52,051 nucleotides of DNA from DAOUFU01 sp034429275 (lineage in GTDB: Bacteria > Chloroflexota > Anaerolineae > Aggregatilineales > Aggregatilineaceae): the NCBI GenBank assembly GCA_034429275.1, contig DAOUFU010000181.1, positions 1-52,051 of the forward strand, given 5' to 3'. Positions within the stretch are counted from its first letter, which is position 1; every line of letters starts with the position of its first letter. A model generated the notes under the pieces. It had not been told where the DNA came from. It saw nothing but the letters and a program-made list of their open reading frames with translations, and made no database searches. Positions 17,121-25,432 of this stretch are shown piece after piece. The position numbers and the translations under genes are program-made.

Positions 17121-17122
17121 GA

Positions 17123-18193
17123 TTAACTCCAGTTCGACGATCCCACCAGTTCATCCACAGCCTGTGCGCCATCGGGCCGCCACAGGTCGGCCTTGGTCGT
17201 TCGCCACAGCCCATCCACCAGGTTGAACGCCAGCCCGCCCACCATGATCACGGGCCGGTAACTGGTGAAATCGGCACGGACGCGCTCAATGGCGGCTTTC
17301 ACTCCCTCGACATGATTCTCGGTGGTGGCGGGCAGGCCGATCACACCCGGCCTGTGCTGCTGGATCATTTCTATCAGGCAGTCGGGCGATGTATTCGTGC
17401 CCAGAAAGCGGGTATTGTAGCCCGCCATTTGCAGAAAATCCGCCAGCATTCGCGGCCCGATTTCGTGGAAGTTATCCTCCAGGCAGGCGACGATAGCGCG
17501 CTGTTCCAGGTTGGCGGGCAGTTCTACCCGCGCATAAATGGTGGACAGCACCGACTGCGTGATCGCTGTTGCGAGATATTCCTGGGGGATGGATACCTGG
17601 CCGGTCTCCCACAGTCGCCCGACTTCGTACAGGCTGGGCTGGATGATCCGCAGGTACACATCACGAATGGTATAGCCGCGCGCCATGGCATCGAATACCA
17701 GCTTCTCGGCCTCAATGCGGTTGCCTTTCAGGATGCTGGTGGTGAACGCTCGAACGATGGCTTCCGGTTCGGCGGGCTGCGCCGCAGACGGAGGGGTGTA
17801 TCCCACCTGTGCCAGCAGCCATTCCAGGGCAGGGTCGAGGGCGGGCTTGGCGGCCAGCCAGACCGGGTCACCAAGCTGCTTACGGATCATCTGGCCCAGG
17901 ACCTCGATCATCACCCGCACGGCCTCATAGCCCCCGGCGCTGGGATCGGTGGACTGGATGTGGCGGCTGAAGGTGGCGGGATCGGCGCTGGTGAAGGCTG
18001 AAGCCAATGCCGAAGCGTGCTGTTCGAGGGCGGCTCGCAAGGCTGCGGCGTCCGTGGGCGTCGGGAACTGGCCAGGAGTCATCGCGATGACCTGGGCCGC
18101 TGCGGCCTCCGAGAGTGTTGGAAGCGCCTGCTCAAGCTGCTGCCTGGCAGCCGATAGGGCGGCGGGGCGATTTTCGGGATCGTTGGCTGTCAT
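17123..18193 (-). CDS. Cobalamin-binding sensor-like protein (CarH/MtaC-type cap plus Rossmann), no DNA-binding domain
   Basis: 356 residues from ATG 18193; a longer frame upstream would need a TTG and lacks a Shine-Dalgarno. The N-terminal 130 residues are helical and unassigned. Residues about 150-230 form the four-helix cap (LWETGQVSIPQEY, W195-x9-E205, the layout seen in CarH). Residues about 232-345 are the cobalamin Rossmann domain with His243 as lower ligand in DNFHEIG. The usual Asp of DxHxxG is Asn241, the CarH His after the Trp is Glu196, and the second His of W-x9-EH is Tyr206. It lacks a MerR helix-turn-helix and is coupled to a histidine kinase, so it probably acts by protein contact. 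Redox or cobalamin sensing is an alternative to light sensing. Confidence 0.85.
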   Translation of the reverse strand: MTANDPENRPAALSAARQQLEQALPTLSEAAAAQVIAMTPGQFPTPTDAAALRAALEQHASALASAFTSADPATFSRHIQSTDPSAGGYEAVRVMIEVLGQMIRKQLGDPVWLAAKPALDPALEWLLAQVGYTPPSAAQPAEPEAIVRAFTTSILKGNRIEAEKLVFDAMARGYTIRDVYLRIIQPSLYEVGRLWETGQVSIPQEYLATAITQSVLSTIYARVELPANLEQRAIVACLEDNFHEIGPRMLADFLQMAGYNTRFLGTNTSPDCLIEMIQQHRPGVIGLPATTENHVEGVKAAIERVRADFTSYRPVIMVGGLAFNLVDGLWRTTKADLWRPDGAQAVDELVGSSNWS

Positions 18194-18322
18194 GGTGCTC
18201 TTTTCGTTATGCTCATGGGCTGCTGAGATGTGGGGCGTGCTGCCGGTGATCCCAGGCCCTGGTTGATAATGCCCTGGTCCGCCCTCGTTTGTAAAGGGGC
18301 GGGCCAGGTAGTTTGACAAGAC

Positions 18323-21300
18323 CTACCCCAGCGATTGGAGCAGCGCGCGCACAGGCGCGGCCAGCTCATCTGGCAGGGCGCTGAGATCGGGCATCCGGTC
18401 GCCGGAGAGGATGCGGTTCAGCACGCGGCCCAACGCGCGAACCTCACCGGGCGCGTTGGCGTCGTTGGCCATCTGGTGAGTGACCATGTGCACGATCTCG
18501 CTGAGGCCGGGCGGTGCTCCCGCCGAGCAGGCCAGCTTGACCATGTTCAGCAGTTGATCCAGCGAAAGTCCCTGCTGATCGGCTGTCTGCGATCCATCGC
18601 TGCCCGGTGTGCCAACATCCGGCGCGGCGACATCTGGTCCACCAACAACCACGCCCAGCGCGCGCAGGACATCCCCCGCCACGATGGTGTCGGTCGCATC
18701 CAACCCGGTCAGCAGGTTCGCCGCATCGCGCTCTCCGCCGATGATGCGGCGCAGCACGCCGATTAACGCGCGCCAGTCATCCATCTGGCCCAGTTCGTTC
18801 AAGAAGGGGGTCAGCGCCTGGGCAGCCTGGATATTTCCCTGGCTGGCGGCTACGACCGCCGGGATCACGTCTTTCCATTGTTCGCGCACGCGGGCCACCG
18901 GGTCGCCATTCGAGGGGGGCGCGGAGGGTGCGGCGGGCGCGGGCTGCGAGGGTGTTCCGCCGCCTTCTAGCCGCGCGAGAATGGCGGTGATGATGGCGGT
19001 ATCCTGGATGTCTAGCCCGGCGGTCAATGCGTCCCGGTTGCGCTCACCGGCCCAGATGCGGCGGATGGGTCCGGCAATCTGCCAGCCATTTTGAACCATG
19101 CTGTCGAGCACCGGGTTGATCTGGGTTTTGGCCATCTCATCGCCCGCGCATCCTGCGACAACTCCGGCAATCAACGGCTCGAAGTTTTCCAGAAGCTCGG
19201 CAATTCGTGGGTCTGGCGTGGCCTCGGCGAGTGCCATGCACTCAGCGATGATCGGCGGCACGGCCACCCCCAGCCGGTGCAGCATGGCCAGCACAATGGC
19301 GCGGTCCTGGTAGTCCAGGTCGGCAGTCAGCGCTTCGGGGTTGCGTTCACCGGCCCAGATGCGGCGGATGGGATCGGAAATCATCCAGTGATTCTGCTGG
19401 AACGATTCGAACTGGGCTTTGATCTGTTCCCTGGCGGATTCATTACCTTCGCACGCCGCGACGACTCCGGCAATCGGGCCTCGGAACTGCGACAGCAGGC
19501 GAGTGACGTCGCGCCGCGTGCCCGCGAAGCCGTCCTGGGCAGAATACGCCCTGCGTCGCCAGGCGGCCATTTCTTCGGTACGCCCCTGCCGCCGGGCGAT
19601 CTCCGCCATCAGGCCGTAATTTTTCCAGGGTTCTACCGAAAGGTCCTGTTTTTCGACAATCGCGACTGCGCGCTCGGCATAGCGCCGGGCATCGTCGAGC
19701 TGGTCGCGCTCCAGGTAGAACAGGGCGAGGTTTTGCAGCGTGGTATCATCTTGGGGGGCCACCACGTCTTTGATTTCCTGCGCGCGCAGGTACCACCGTT
19801 CCGCGTCTTCCGGTCGCCCTGCGCCCATGGCGGCGCTGGCAAGCTGGTTCGCCGTCCTGGCAACGCCGGGCAGGTCGTTCTGCGCCTCTTTGATCTGCAG
19901 GCTGATGCGGTAGCATCGCTCGGCCTCTTCCCAGTTCTTTTCGGCCTCGGCCAGCATTCCCAACTGGTGCCACGAGACCGCTTCCATCGTCGGCTCGCCC
20001 AACGTCTGGAAGGTGTTCAGTGCTTCGGTATAACGTCGGCGTGCTTCTTCCAGGTCGTTCTGTTCCATCGCCAGCGTGCCCAACTGGCCCAGATCAACAC
20101 CCATGCCCCGCAGGTCGCTCAATTCCTGATCGATGGCCAGCGCTTTCTGATATTCCTCCCTTGCTTCGTCGTACTGGCCAAACAACCGGTACAGGTCGGC
20201 GAGTTCGGTGTGAACCATGCCCACCATCTTTCGGGCATCCGGGCTTTGCTGGCTCACCTGCTCGAAGAGGCCAAGCGCCCGCTGCAAAAGCGGCAGCGCT
20301 TCGGAGGGCCTCCCCTGGCTCTTGATGCAGCGACTCAGCCGCGTGAGGGTGGAGGCCAGGTCGTAGTCAATATCGTAGGCCGCTCCCGCCTCGATGCGCG
20401 CCAGCAAGCTGCGGCACATCTGCTCCGCCTCCAGGCCCCGCCCCTGTTGCAAAAGCGCATCGATGGCCTGGCTCTGCCGCAGATATTCGGCGCGAGTCAG
20501 CCTGCCATCGCCGGAGACCGACAGGCGATCGATCTGCGCGCGAATTAAGTCGCGTTCTCGCCGCCGACCAAAATAGTTCAGGAACTTATTGATGCTGTCG
20601 GCAAAGTCAACGGCGGAGAAGGGGTCTTCCTCGCCGGCCTCGACCGCGCGCACGGCCAGGTCGAAGCCGTGACGCAGGTTGGGCATATCGCGGGCCGCGA
20701 TGGCGCGAGCCTGGTAGGGATTCTGGGTGTCGGTTTTATACAGGTAGTTGGCGACGGCGTAGTAACGCCGCCAGTAGCGGTTTTGCAGGACCGTGCGCCG
20801 GTCGTCGGGCAGCAGTTTCTCCAGGTAGGGCAGCAGGGTGGGATGGAATTTCAGGAAGGGGGGTTCCACTCCCGGAATGCGCTCCACCTGGAGCAGTGCG
20901 GCGGATTCCAGTTCGGCGCGCGCACTCTGCCACACTTCCGGGTCGATCTCGGTGATCACCAACATGTCATCTTCGAAGCACACACCCTGGAAGACTCCCA
21001 GCGCGGGCAGGGCGAGCCGGGTCTCATCGCCCAGGCGGCGCAGCGAAAATTCCAGCGAGACGAGCAGGCTTTCGTTGCGCTCTTTGGCCTGTCCGCTGGT
21101 GAAGCCGGGCAGCAGGTTCTCGAAATCGCGGATCAACTCTGCCGGGGAATGGTTGCGCAGGTGGGGCAGCACCAGGTACAGCGAAAGGGCGTGCCCTCCC
21201 AGGTGGTCCATCAGGCTGACCAGGCCCAGCCGCGGGATGGCCGCCCGGTCAATGCCCAGGTTGTCGAGGATGTCGGCGGCCAGTTCAAGAGCATCCGGCA

Positions 21301-23092
21301 TCGACAGCCCTTCCAGCGCCAGGTGCGCGCAGCCTTTGGAGGGCGTGAACCGTGCATCATTGAAGGTCGTGTCGCGCGTGGTGATCAGCACACGGCTGCC
21401 CCATGTGCCGGTTTTGCCGGTCTTTGTGCCGATTCCGGCCTGCGCCCACAGCCACACCGCGTCCAACACCGCCCTCAATTCGTCTGGTGGCATGAGCGGC
21501 TCGCGGCCCAGCACCGACTCGAAGTTGTCGAGGATGACCAGGGCAGGGGTCTGGCGCAGCAGGGCGGCGATGCGCTGCACGGGATCGCCGTCGCCGAGCA
21601 CAAAATCGGGGTCGCCGCTGACAGCCTGCCCCACCCACGAGCACAACTGCTGCAAAGAGCCGCCGTGCTCAAACGAGACAAAGGCCGCGCCGCCGGGGAA
21701 GCGCCCCATGCGGTAGAACCAGCGCCCGGCTTCGGCGGCCAGCGCCGTTTTGCCCAGCCCCCCAAAGCCATGCACCACCACAACCGCGTGATCGGCCAGC
21801 TCGCGCTCCAGCGTGAGCAGTTCGCGGGCGCGGCCATGGAACCCGTGCAGCGGCTCGGCAGGCAATGCGCCGGGGAACGCGGGATCGGTCAGCGCGCGCG
21901 GCAAGGACTTCGGCTGCACCACGGTGGCAGCGTCCGCTTTGGGGAATACGACCGGGTCCTGAGCCTGCTGGTAAAGCGCGGGCAGGAACCAGTCCTGAAG
22001 CTCGACGTGTTGCTCGACAAGCTGGCCGCTGGCATCGTGGCGGGTCAGGCTGTGACGCCTGGTATCGGCCATCAGCGCGCGCCGCCCCCGGTCCACCGCG
22101 CGACCCACCGGCAGGCCATCGGCCAGGCTGCCGTAGAAGGCTTCCACGAACATACGCGCGGCTACTACCAGCACCGAGTAGTTCATTGCCAGCACGCTGC
22201 CTGCCCCCGCACGGACCAACCGTGCGGCGACGCTGGCGTAGGGGTTAGTCTCTTCCTGTGCACCGCTCTGACAGGCGTTCAGCACGATCAGCGGCACCCC
22301 GCAATTGTTTAGCAGGGTGCCCAGCCGGTTGGAATCGACCCGCGCCATCTGGTGATTCTCATCCTCGAACAGCAGGTAGCCCAGTCCGAGTTGGGAATCG
22401 TAGACGCCGTGCCCATCGAAGTGGACGACGTGCACGGGCGGGGCGGTTTCGTCGTCCAGGCGGTCGCTCAGCGCCTTGAGTGTAGGCGGATAGAGAAACT
22501 CTGTCGTCACCCGGTCGCCCAATGCATCGAGCGCATTCAGCAGCGGCAGCGAAACCTCGCGGGGGGAAATGAAACCTGCCCCATCGGGGCGCGCAACGAC
22601 CACCAGGATACGCACCGGCAGCTCGAAGGAACGCTGGGCCGCAGCGGTGACTTCTTCGCGCAGCCGCCGCCGCACGCTGATCCGGCGAGAGAACAGGTGC
22701 CCGCCGGAATCCGCCAGAAGCTCCCAGGGCAGCCGCAGCACGCGCGGATCGGTGGCGTCGATGGTGACCAGCTTGTTCTGATCGATGGCGTCGCTGAACT
22801 GCTGCCACAGCCGCGCCGCGGCGGTTTGTTCTATGACGCTGTTTAGCAGCACGCGCCCCCATTCCTCGAACCGTGTCTCGATGCGCCGGGCGCGGTCGTA
22901 ATCCGGCCCGGTAGGCCAGGTCGAAAAAACCTCCAGGTACCAGCGCAGGTCGGCCAGTTCGTCATCGCCAATGGGGGGCGTGAAGTCTACCGGGTCAGTC
23001 CGGGCGCCCGAATCGGGACGGAACAACGACACCCGAATCGGGGATTCGGGATCGGTCTCGGTGGAAGTGAACAGAACGGACAGTTCGAGCAT
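18323..23092 (-). CDS. CHAT protease - NB-ARC ATPase - TPR protein with four C-terminal repeats
   Basis: 1589 residues from ATG 23092, which has AAAGGAG 7 bases upstream. Residues about 60-400 are a CHAT (caspase HetF-associated with TPRs) domain with catalytic His228 in VHFDGHGVYD and Cys274 in LNACQSGA. Residues about 420-700 are an NB-ARC/STAND ATPase: P-loop GFGGLGKTAL with Lys448, Walker B VILDNFE, and RVLITTRDTTF as sensor. TPR units run from about 880 to 1150 (EARREYTEAL-type helices). The last 390 residues hold four diverged repeats starting near 1201, 1301, 1405 and 1510, each with an RRIxxGER-like core. Family knowledge: TPR senses, NB-ARC oligomerises, and CHAT cleaves a target protein, as in bacterial NLR-like immune or cell-death proteins. 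No gasdermin or other substrate gene is adjacent. Confidence 0.9.
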   Translation of the reverse strand: MLELSVLFTSTETDPESPIRVSLFRPDSGARTDPVDFTPPIGDDELADLRWYLEVFSTWPTGPDYDRARRIETRFEEWGRVLLNSVIEQTAAARLWQQFSDAIDQNKLVTIDATDPRVLRLPWELLADSGGHLFSRRISVRRRLREEVTAAAQRSFELPVRILVVVARPDGAGFISPREVSLPLLNALDALGDRVTTEFLYPPTLKALSDRLDDETAPPVHVVHFDGHGVYDSQLGLGYLLFEDENHQMARVDSNRLGTLLNNCGVPLIVLNACQSGAQEETNPYASVAARLVRAGAGSVLAMNYSVLVVAARMFVEAFYGSLADGLPVGRAVDRGRRALMADTRRHSLTRHDASGQLVEQHVELQDWFLPALYQQAQDPVVFPKADAATVVQPKSLPRALTDPAFPGALPAEPLHGFHGRARELLTLERELADHAVVVVHGFGGLGKTALAAEAGRWFYRMGRFPGGAAFVSFEHGGSLQQLCSWVGQAVSGDPDFVLGDGDPVQRIAALLRQTPALVILDNFESVLGREPLMPPDELRAVLDAVWLWAQAGIGTKTGKTGTWGSRVLITTRDTTFNDARFTPSKGCAHLALEGLSMPDALELAADILDNLGIDRAAIPRLGLVSLMDHLGGHALSLYLVLPHLRNHSPAELIRDFENLLPGFTSGQAKERNESLLVSLEFSLRRLGDETRLALPALGVFQGVCFEDDMLVITEIDPEVWQSARAELESAALLQVERIPGVEPPFLKFHPTLLPYLEKLLPDDRRTVLQNRYWRRYYAVANYLYKTDTQNPYQARAIAARDMPNLRHGFDLAVRAVEAGEEDPFSAVDFADSINKFLNYFGRRRERDLIRAQIDRLSVSGDGRLTRAEYLRQSQAIDALLQQGRGLEAEQMCRSLLARIEAGAAYDIDYDLASTLTRLSRCIKSQGRPSEALPLLQRALGLFEQVSQQSPDARKMVGMVHTELADLYRLFGQYDEAREEYQKALAIDQELSDLRGMGVDLGQLGTLAMEQNDLEEARRRYTEALNTFQTLGEPTMEAVSWHQLGMLAEAEKNWEEAERCYRISLQIKEAQNDLPGVARTANQLASAAMGAGRPEDAERWYLRAQEIKDVVAPQDDTTLQNLALFYLERDQLDDARRYAERAVAIVEKQDLSVEPWKNYGLMAEIARRQGRTEEMAAWRRRAYSAQDGFAGTRRDVTRLLSQFRGPIAGVVAACEGNESAREQIKAQFESFQQNHWMISDPIRRIWAGERNPEALTADLDYQDRAIVLAMLHRLGVAVPPIIAECMALAEATPDPRIAELLENFEPLIAGVVAGCAGDEMAKTQINPVLDSMVQNGWQIAGPIRRIWAGERNRDALTAGLDIQDTAIITAILARLEGGGTPSQPAPAAPSAPPSNGDPVARVREQWKDVIPAVVAASQGNIQAAQALTPFLNELGQMDDWRALIGVLRRIIGGERDAANLLTGLDATDTIVAGDVLRALGVVVGGPDVAAPDVGTPGSDGSQTADQQGLSLDQLLNMVKLACSAGAPPGLSEIVHMVTHQMANDANAPGEVRALGRVLNRILSGDRMPDLSALPDELAAPVRALLQSLG
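18330..19490 (-). repeat. Four tandem protein repeats at the C-terminus of the CHAT protein
   Basis: Period about 100 residues. Copies begin at about 19490 (RGPIAGVVAACEGN), 19190 (EPLIAGVVAGCAGD), 18880 (KDVIPAVVAASQGN) and 18565 (LLNMVKLACSAGAP). They share a hydrophobic opening helix, a mid-repeat RRIWAGER/RRIIGGER/NRILSGDR core and a following L(T)xxLD or LPDEL segment. The first two copies are closest to each other. I do not recognise the repeat family. Confidence 0.75.
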
Positions 23093-23154
23093 CGCGGACT
23101 CCTTTGGGCTGGGGCAGCGCGGCAGTGGGTGGCAGAGTGTGAGCATCGAGCCGC

Positions 23155-23183
23155 TTGACAGCCCGATCTTAACAGATTATACC
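23155..23183 (+). promoter_or_regulatory. Promoter toward the ABC operon, overlapping an opposite -10 for the CHAT gene
   Basis: On the plus strand TTGACA (23155-23160) and TATACC (23178-23183) are 17 bp apart. The same bases read on the minus strand give a perfect TATAAT (23181-23176), 84 bp before the CHAT start, with no clear -35. The two promoters would exclude each other, linking CHAT and ABC expression. Confidence 0.45.
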
Positions 23184-23526
23184 TCAGTACTGGTGTCGCG
23201 CCGTGTAAGGATCAAAACTCGCCGCCTCAGCACTCGATCCCGGACCTGCGCGAGGCTCATGCCTCGCCGATGGCATCGGGTTTCGCTGCGCTCATCCTGC
23301 CTCACGACTGGACCCGATCGCTATGTTGTCAAAATCGTGAAAAAAACAGTTGACGGATCGCGCATTTGATGGACAATAACGCTTCGTGGCATTGGTCCAC
23401 TTCTGTTCACTGAGTTGTAGAAAACGAGATGAACGACGACTACCCCTTACCTAGTCCTGGACAGGTGATCCAGAGATTGGGTTCTTACAATCTAATCGTC
23501 CGCATCCCCCGGATGTCCGGGCTTTC

Positions 23527-23544
23527 GACGTAATTACGTCGATC
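23527..23544. promoter_or_regulatory. 18-bp perfect palindrome, candidate operator
   Basis: TCGACGTAATTACGTCGA is self-complementary over all 18 bases and lies 51 bp before the small leader ORF of the ABC operon. An uninterrupted palindrome this long fits a dimeric repressor site better than an RNA hairpin, since there is no loop. Confidence 0.45.
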
Positions 23545-23559
23545 TAGTCTTCCCCGCGA

Positions 23560-23591
23560 CCTCCGAGGGCCAGGAACGTGCATCGGAGGTC
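23560..23591 (+). promoter_or_regulatory. RNA hairpin covering the Shine-Dalgarno of the leader ORF
   Basis: GACCTCCG (23560-23567) pairs perfectly with CGGAGGTC (23584-23591) over a 16-nt loop. The right arm contains GGAGG, the ribosome binding site of the ATG at 23595, so folding would block its translation. Confidence 0.45.
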
Positions 23592-23594
23592 CGT

Positions 23595-23702
23595 ATGGCA
23601 TTTCCCATTCAGGACAGTGTGCCGCCGTATGAGGCGCGCGTGCCAATCGCCCCTGGACCATCTCCCCAAATGGGTGATCGGGAGGCGACGGGCATATGCT
23701 GA
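23595..23702 (+). CDS. Short leader ORF (35 aa) overlapping the ABC permease start
   Basis: ATG 23595 stands 5 bases after GGAGG and opens a 35-residue frame beginning MAFPIQDSVPPYEARVP, ending at TGA 23700-23702. Its end overlaps the permease start (ATG 23696) by 7 bases, a layout typical of translational coupling. The peptide is Pro-rich, has no signal or domain, and may matter only as a regulatory leader. Coding is supported by the strong ribosome site and overlap, not by homology. The hairpin at 23560-23591 would mask its ribosome site. Confidence 0.35.
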   Translation: MAFPIQDSVPPYEARVPIAPGPSPQMGDREATGIC

Positions 23703-25429
23703 CTTTCTTCTCCGGCATATTCAAAATTCAGCAGCCGACTCAGCGGTCCTTTGGCTGGGCGGATGTGGCGGTGATCGCACTGGTGGCGATCGCGCTCTAC
23801 GTTGGGGTGCAGCTGGCTATCAGTACCCCAGAACAGATCGAGGGGCCGGAAATCTCATTAGCCCCTGAATTGCTGCCTCATTATGCGATCCGGTCGGTAG
23901 GGCGCATGGCAGCCGCATACGTGCTGTCCATCGCGTTTGCGCTGATCTACGGGCGGGTGGCGGCCTATCACCACTGGGCCGAGCGTGTGATGATGCCCCT
24001 GCTGGACGTGCTGCAAAGGGTGCCGATCCTCTCGTTCCTGCCGGTGGTGCTGCTTAGCCTGAGCGCCATTTTGCCCCAGCGAATTGCTGCCGAAGCCGCG
24101 TCCATCGTGCTGATTTTCACCAGGCAGGCGTGGAACCTGGTCTTTGTGTGGTACCAATCGCTCACGACTATCCCGAATGAACTCGACGAAGCCTCGACGA
24201 CTTTCCGCTTCAGCACATGGATGCGCTTCCGCACGCTGGAACTGCCATTCGCGGCGATTGGCCTGCTGTGGAACAGCATGATGAGTTGGTCTGGCGGGTG
24301 GTTTTTCATGATGGCCGCCGAGATTTTCACGGTGGGCGAGAAGGATTTCCGCCTGGCGGGGTTGGGTGCATATTTATACGAAGCGGCCAGCCAGGAAGAT
24401 TACCGCGCAATTGCATGGGGTATCGGGATGCTGATCCTGGTCATCGTGCTGCTGGATCAACTGGTGTGGCGGCCTCTGCTGGCCTGGGCCGACCGTTTTA
24501 AGCTCGAAATGACCGAGGGCGATAACCCGCCCACCTCGTGGTTCTACGACCTGCTGCGAGCGGCGCACATTACCGCCTTGCTCGACCGGCGAGTCCGTCA
24601 GCCTGCGATTCGAGCTTTGGATGCGCTGTTTGTTCGCCCGCGCCCGACCATTATGCCGCGCAATGGCGCTAAAGGCGAACAGCGAATGACCTGGATCAGC
24701 TATCTGCTTATGGCAGCTTTGGGTGCGGTGATCGTCTACGGATTGGTCCGCACCGGGCAAATGTTGGTCGATGTTCCGCTCGCGCAGTGGGGCGATGTGG
24801 GGATGGGCGTGTTGATGACCCTGCTTCGGGTCATGATTGCACTGACCATTGCCCTGGCCTGGACAATCCCGGTGGGCGTGTTGATCGGAACTAATCCTCG
24901 TATCGCGGCGGTGCTTCAGCCGGTGGTCCAGATCACGGCGTCGATCCCTGCGACAGCGCTGTTCCCGGTGCTGCTGTTGGTGGTGCTGCAACTGCCCGCC
25001 GGCTTGAATATCGCGGCGGTGGTGCTGATGTTGATGGGCACGCAGTGGTACCTGCTGTTCAATATCATCGCCGGTGCGGCTGCCATCCCCCAGGACCTGA
25101 AGTTCACCAGCACGCTGCTGGGGCTGAATCGCCGCGAGCGCTGGCGCACCCTGTTTTTGCCCGCCTTGTTTCCCTACATCATCACCGGGGCGATCACGGC
25201 CAGCGGCGGCGCGTGGAATGCCAGCATCGTCGCGGAGTATTTTCAGTTGGGAGGCAAAACTCACCAGGTGACCGGTATCGGCGCGTTGATCGCCGACGCC
25301 ACTGCCGCGGGCGATTTTCACTTGCTGTTGGCTGCCACCCTGAGCATGATCCTGACTGTTGTGTTGATTAACCGCCTGTTCTGGCGTCGGCTGTACCGCC
25401 GGGCCGAAGAGCAGTTTCGTATGGAGTAG
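23696..25429 (+). CDS. Fused double ABC permease, NitT/TauT-like
   Basis: 577 residues comprising two BPD-type permease halves in one chain (about 1-270 and 330-577), joined by a charged linker. Each half has a permease EAA-loop region: NELDEASTTFRFSTWMRF and QDLKFTSTLLGLNRRERW. The second half ends with tidy helices (LLLAATLSMILTVVLINRLFW). The nitrate/sulfonate/bicarbonate-type family is suggested by the pattern. It is followed 3 bp later by the ATPase gene, so one permease chain may supply both halves of the channel. No substrate-binding protein is encoded beside it, so the substrate and even the direction are uncertain. GGGAGG lies 12 bases before the ATG, weaker placed than the site of the leader ORF. 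Confidence 0.88.
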   Translation: MLTFFSGIFKIQQPTQRSFGWADVAVIALVAIALYVGVQLAISTPEQIEGPEISLAPELLPHYAIRSVGRMAAAYVLSIAFALIYGRVAAYHHWAERVMMPLLDVLQRVPILSFLPVVLLSLSAILPQRIAAEAASIVLIFTRQAWNLVFVWYQSLTTIPNELDEASTTFRFSTWMRFRTLELPFAAIGLLWNSMMSWSGGWFFMMAAEIFTVGEKDFRLAGLGAYLYEAASQEDYRAIAWGIGMLILVIVLLDQLVWRPLLAWADRFKLEMTEGDNPPTSWFYDLLRAAHITALLDRRVRQPAIRALDALFVRPRPTIMPRNGAKGEQRMTWISYLLMAALGAVIVYGLVRTGQMLVDVPLAQWGDVGMGVLMTLLRVMIALTIALAWTIPVGVLIGTNPRIAAVLQPVVQITASIPATALFPVLLLVVLQLPAGLNIAAVVLMLMGTQWYLLFNIIAGAAAIPQDLKFTSTLLGLNRRERWRTLFLPALFPYIITGAITASGGAWNASIVAEYFQLGGKTHQVTGIGALIADATAAGDFHLLLAATLSMILTVVLINRLFWRRLYRRAEEQFRME

Positions 25430-25432
25430 ACC

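Larger units (their letters stand above)
23093..23594. other. 502-bp intergenic region between the CHAT and ABC-permease units
   Basis: Non-coding by eye, lower in GC than its flanks. It holds face-to-face promoter elements near 23155-23183, a second weak promoter (TTGACG 23350-23355, 16 bp, GACAAT 23372-23377), a short unsupported 34-codon ORF at 23429, an 18-bp palindrome at 23527 and the left arm of a hairpin at 23560. The long leader implies post-transcriptional or repressor control of the ABC operon. Confidence 0.6.

Noticed and set aside
20669..22312. 547-codon plus-strand frame inside the CHAT gene
   Set aside because: Antisense shadow; the minus strand carries CHAT, NB-ARC and TPR motifs across the same bases.
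23429..23533. 34-codon ORF in the ABC leader
   Set aside because: No ribosome binding site and it runs through the palindrome; the ORF at 23595 is far better supported.
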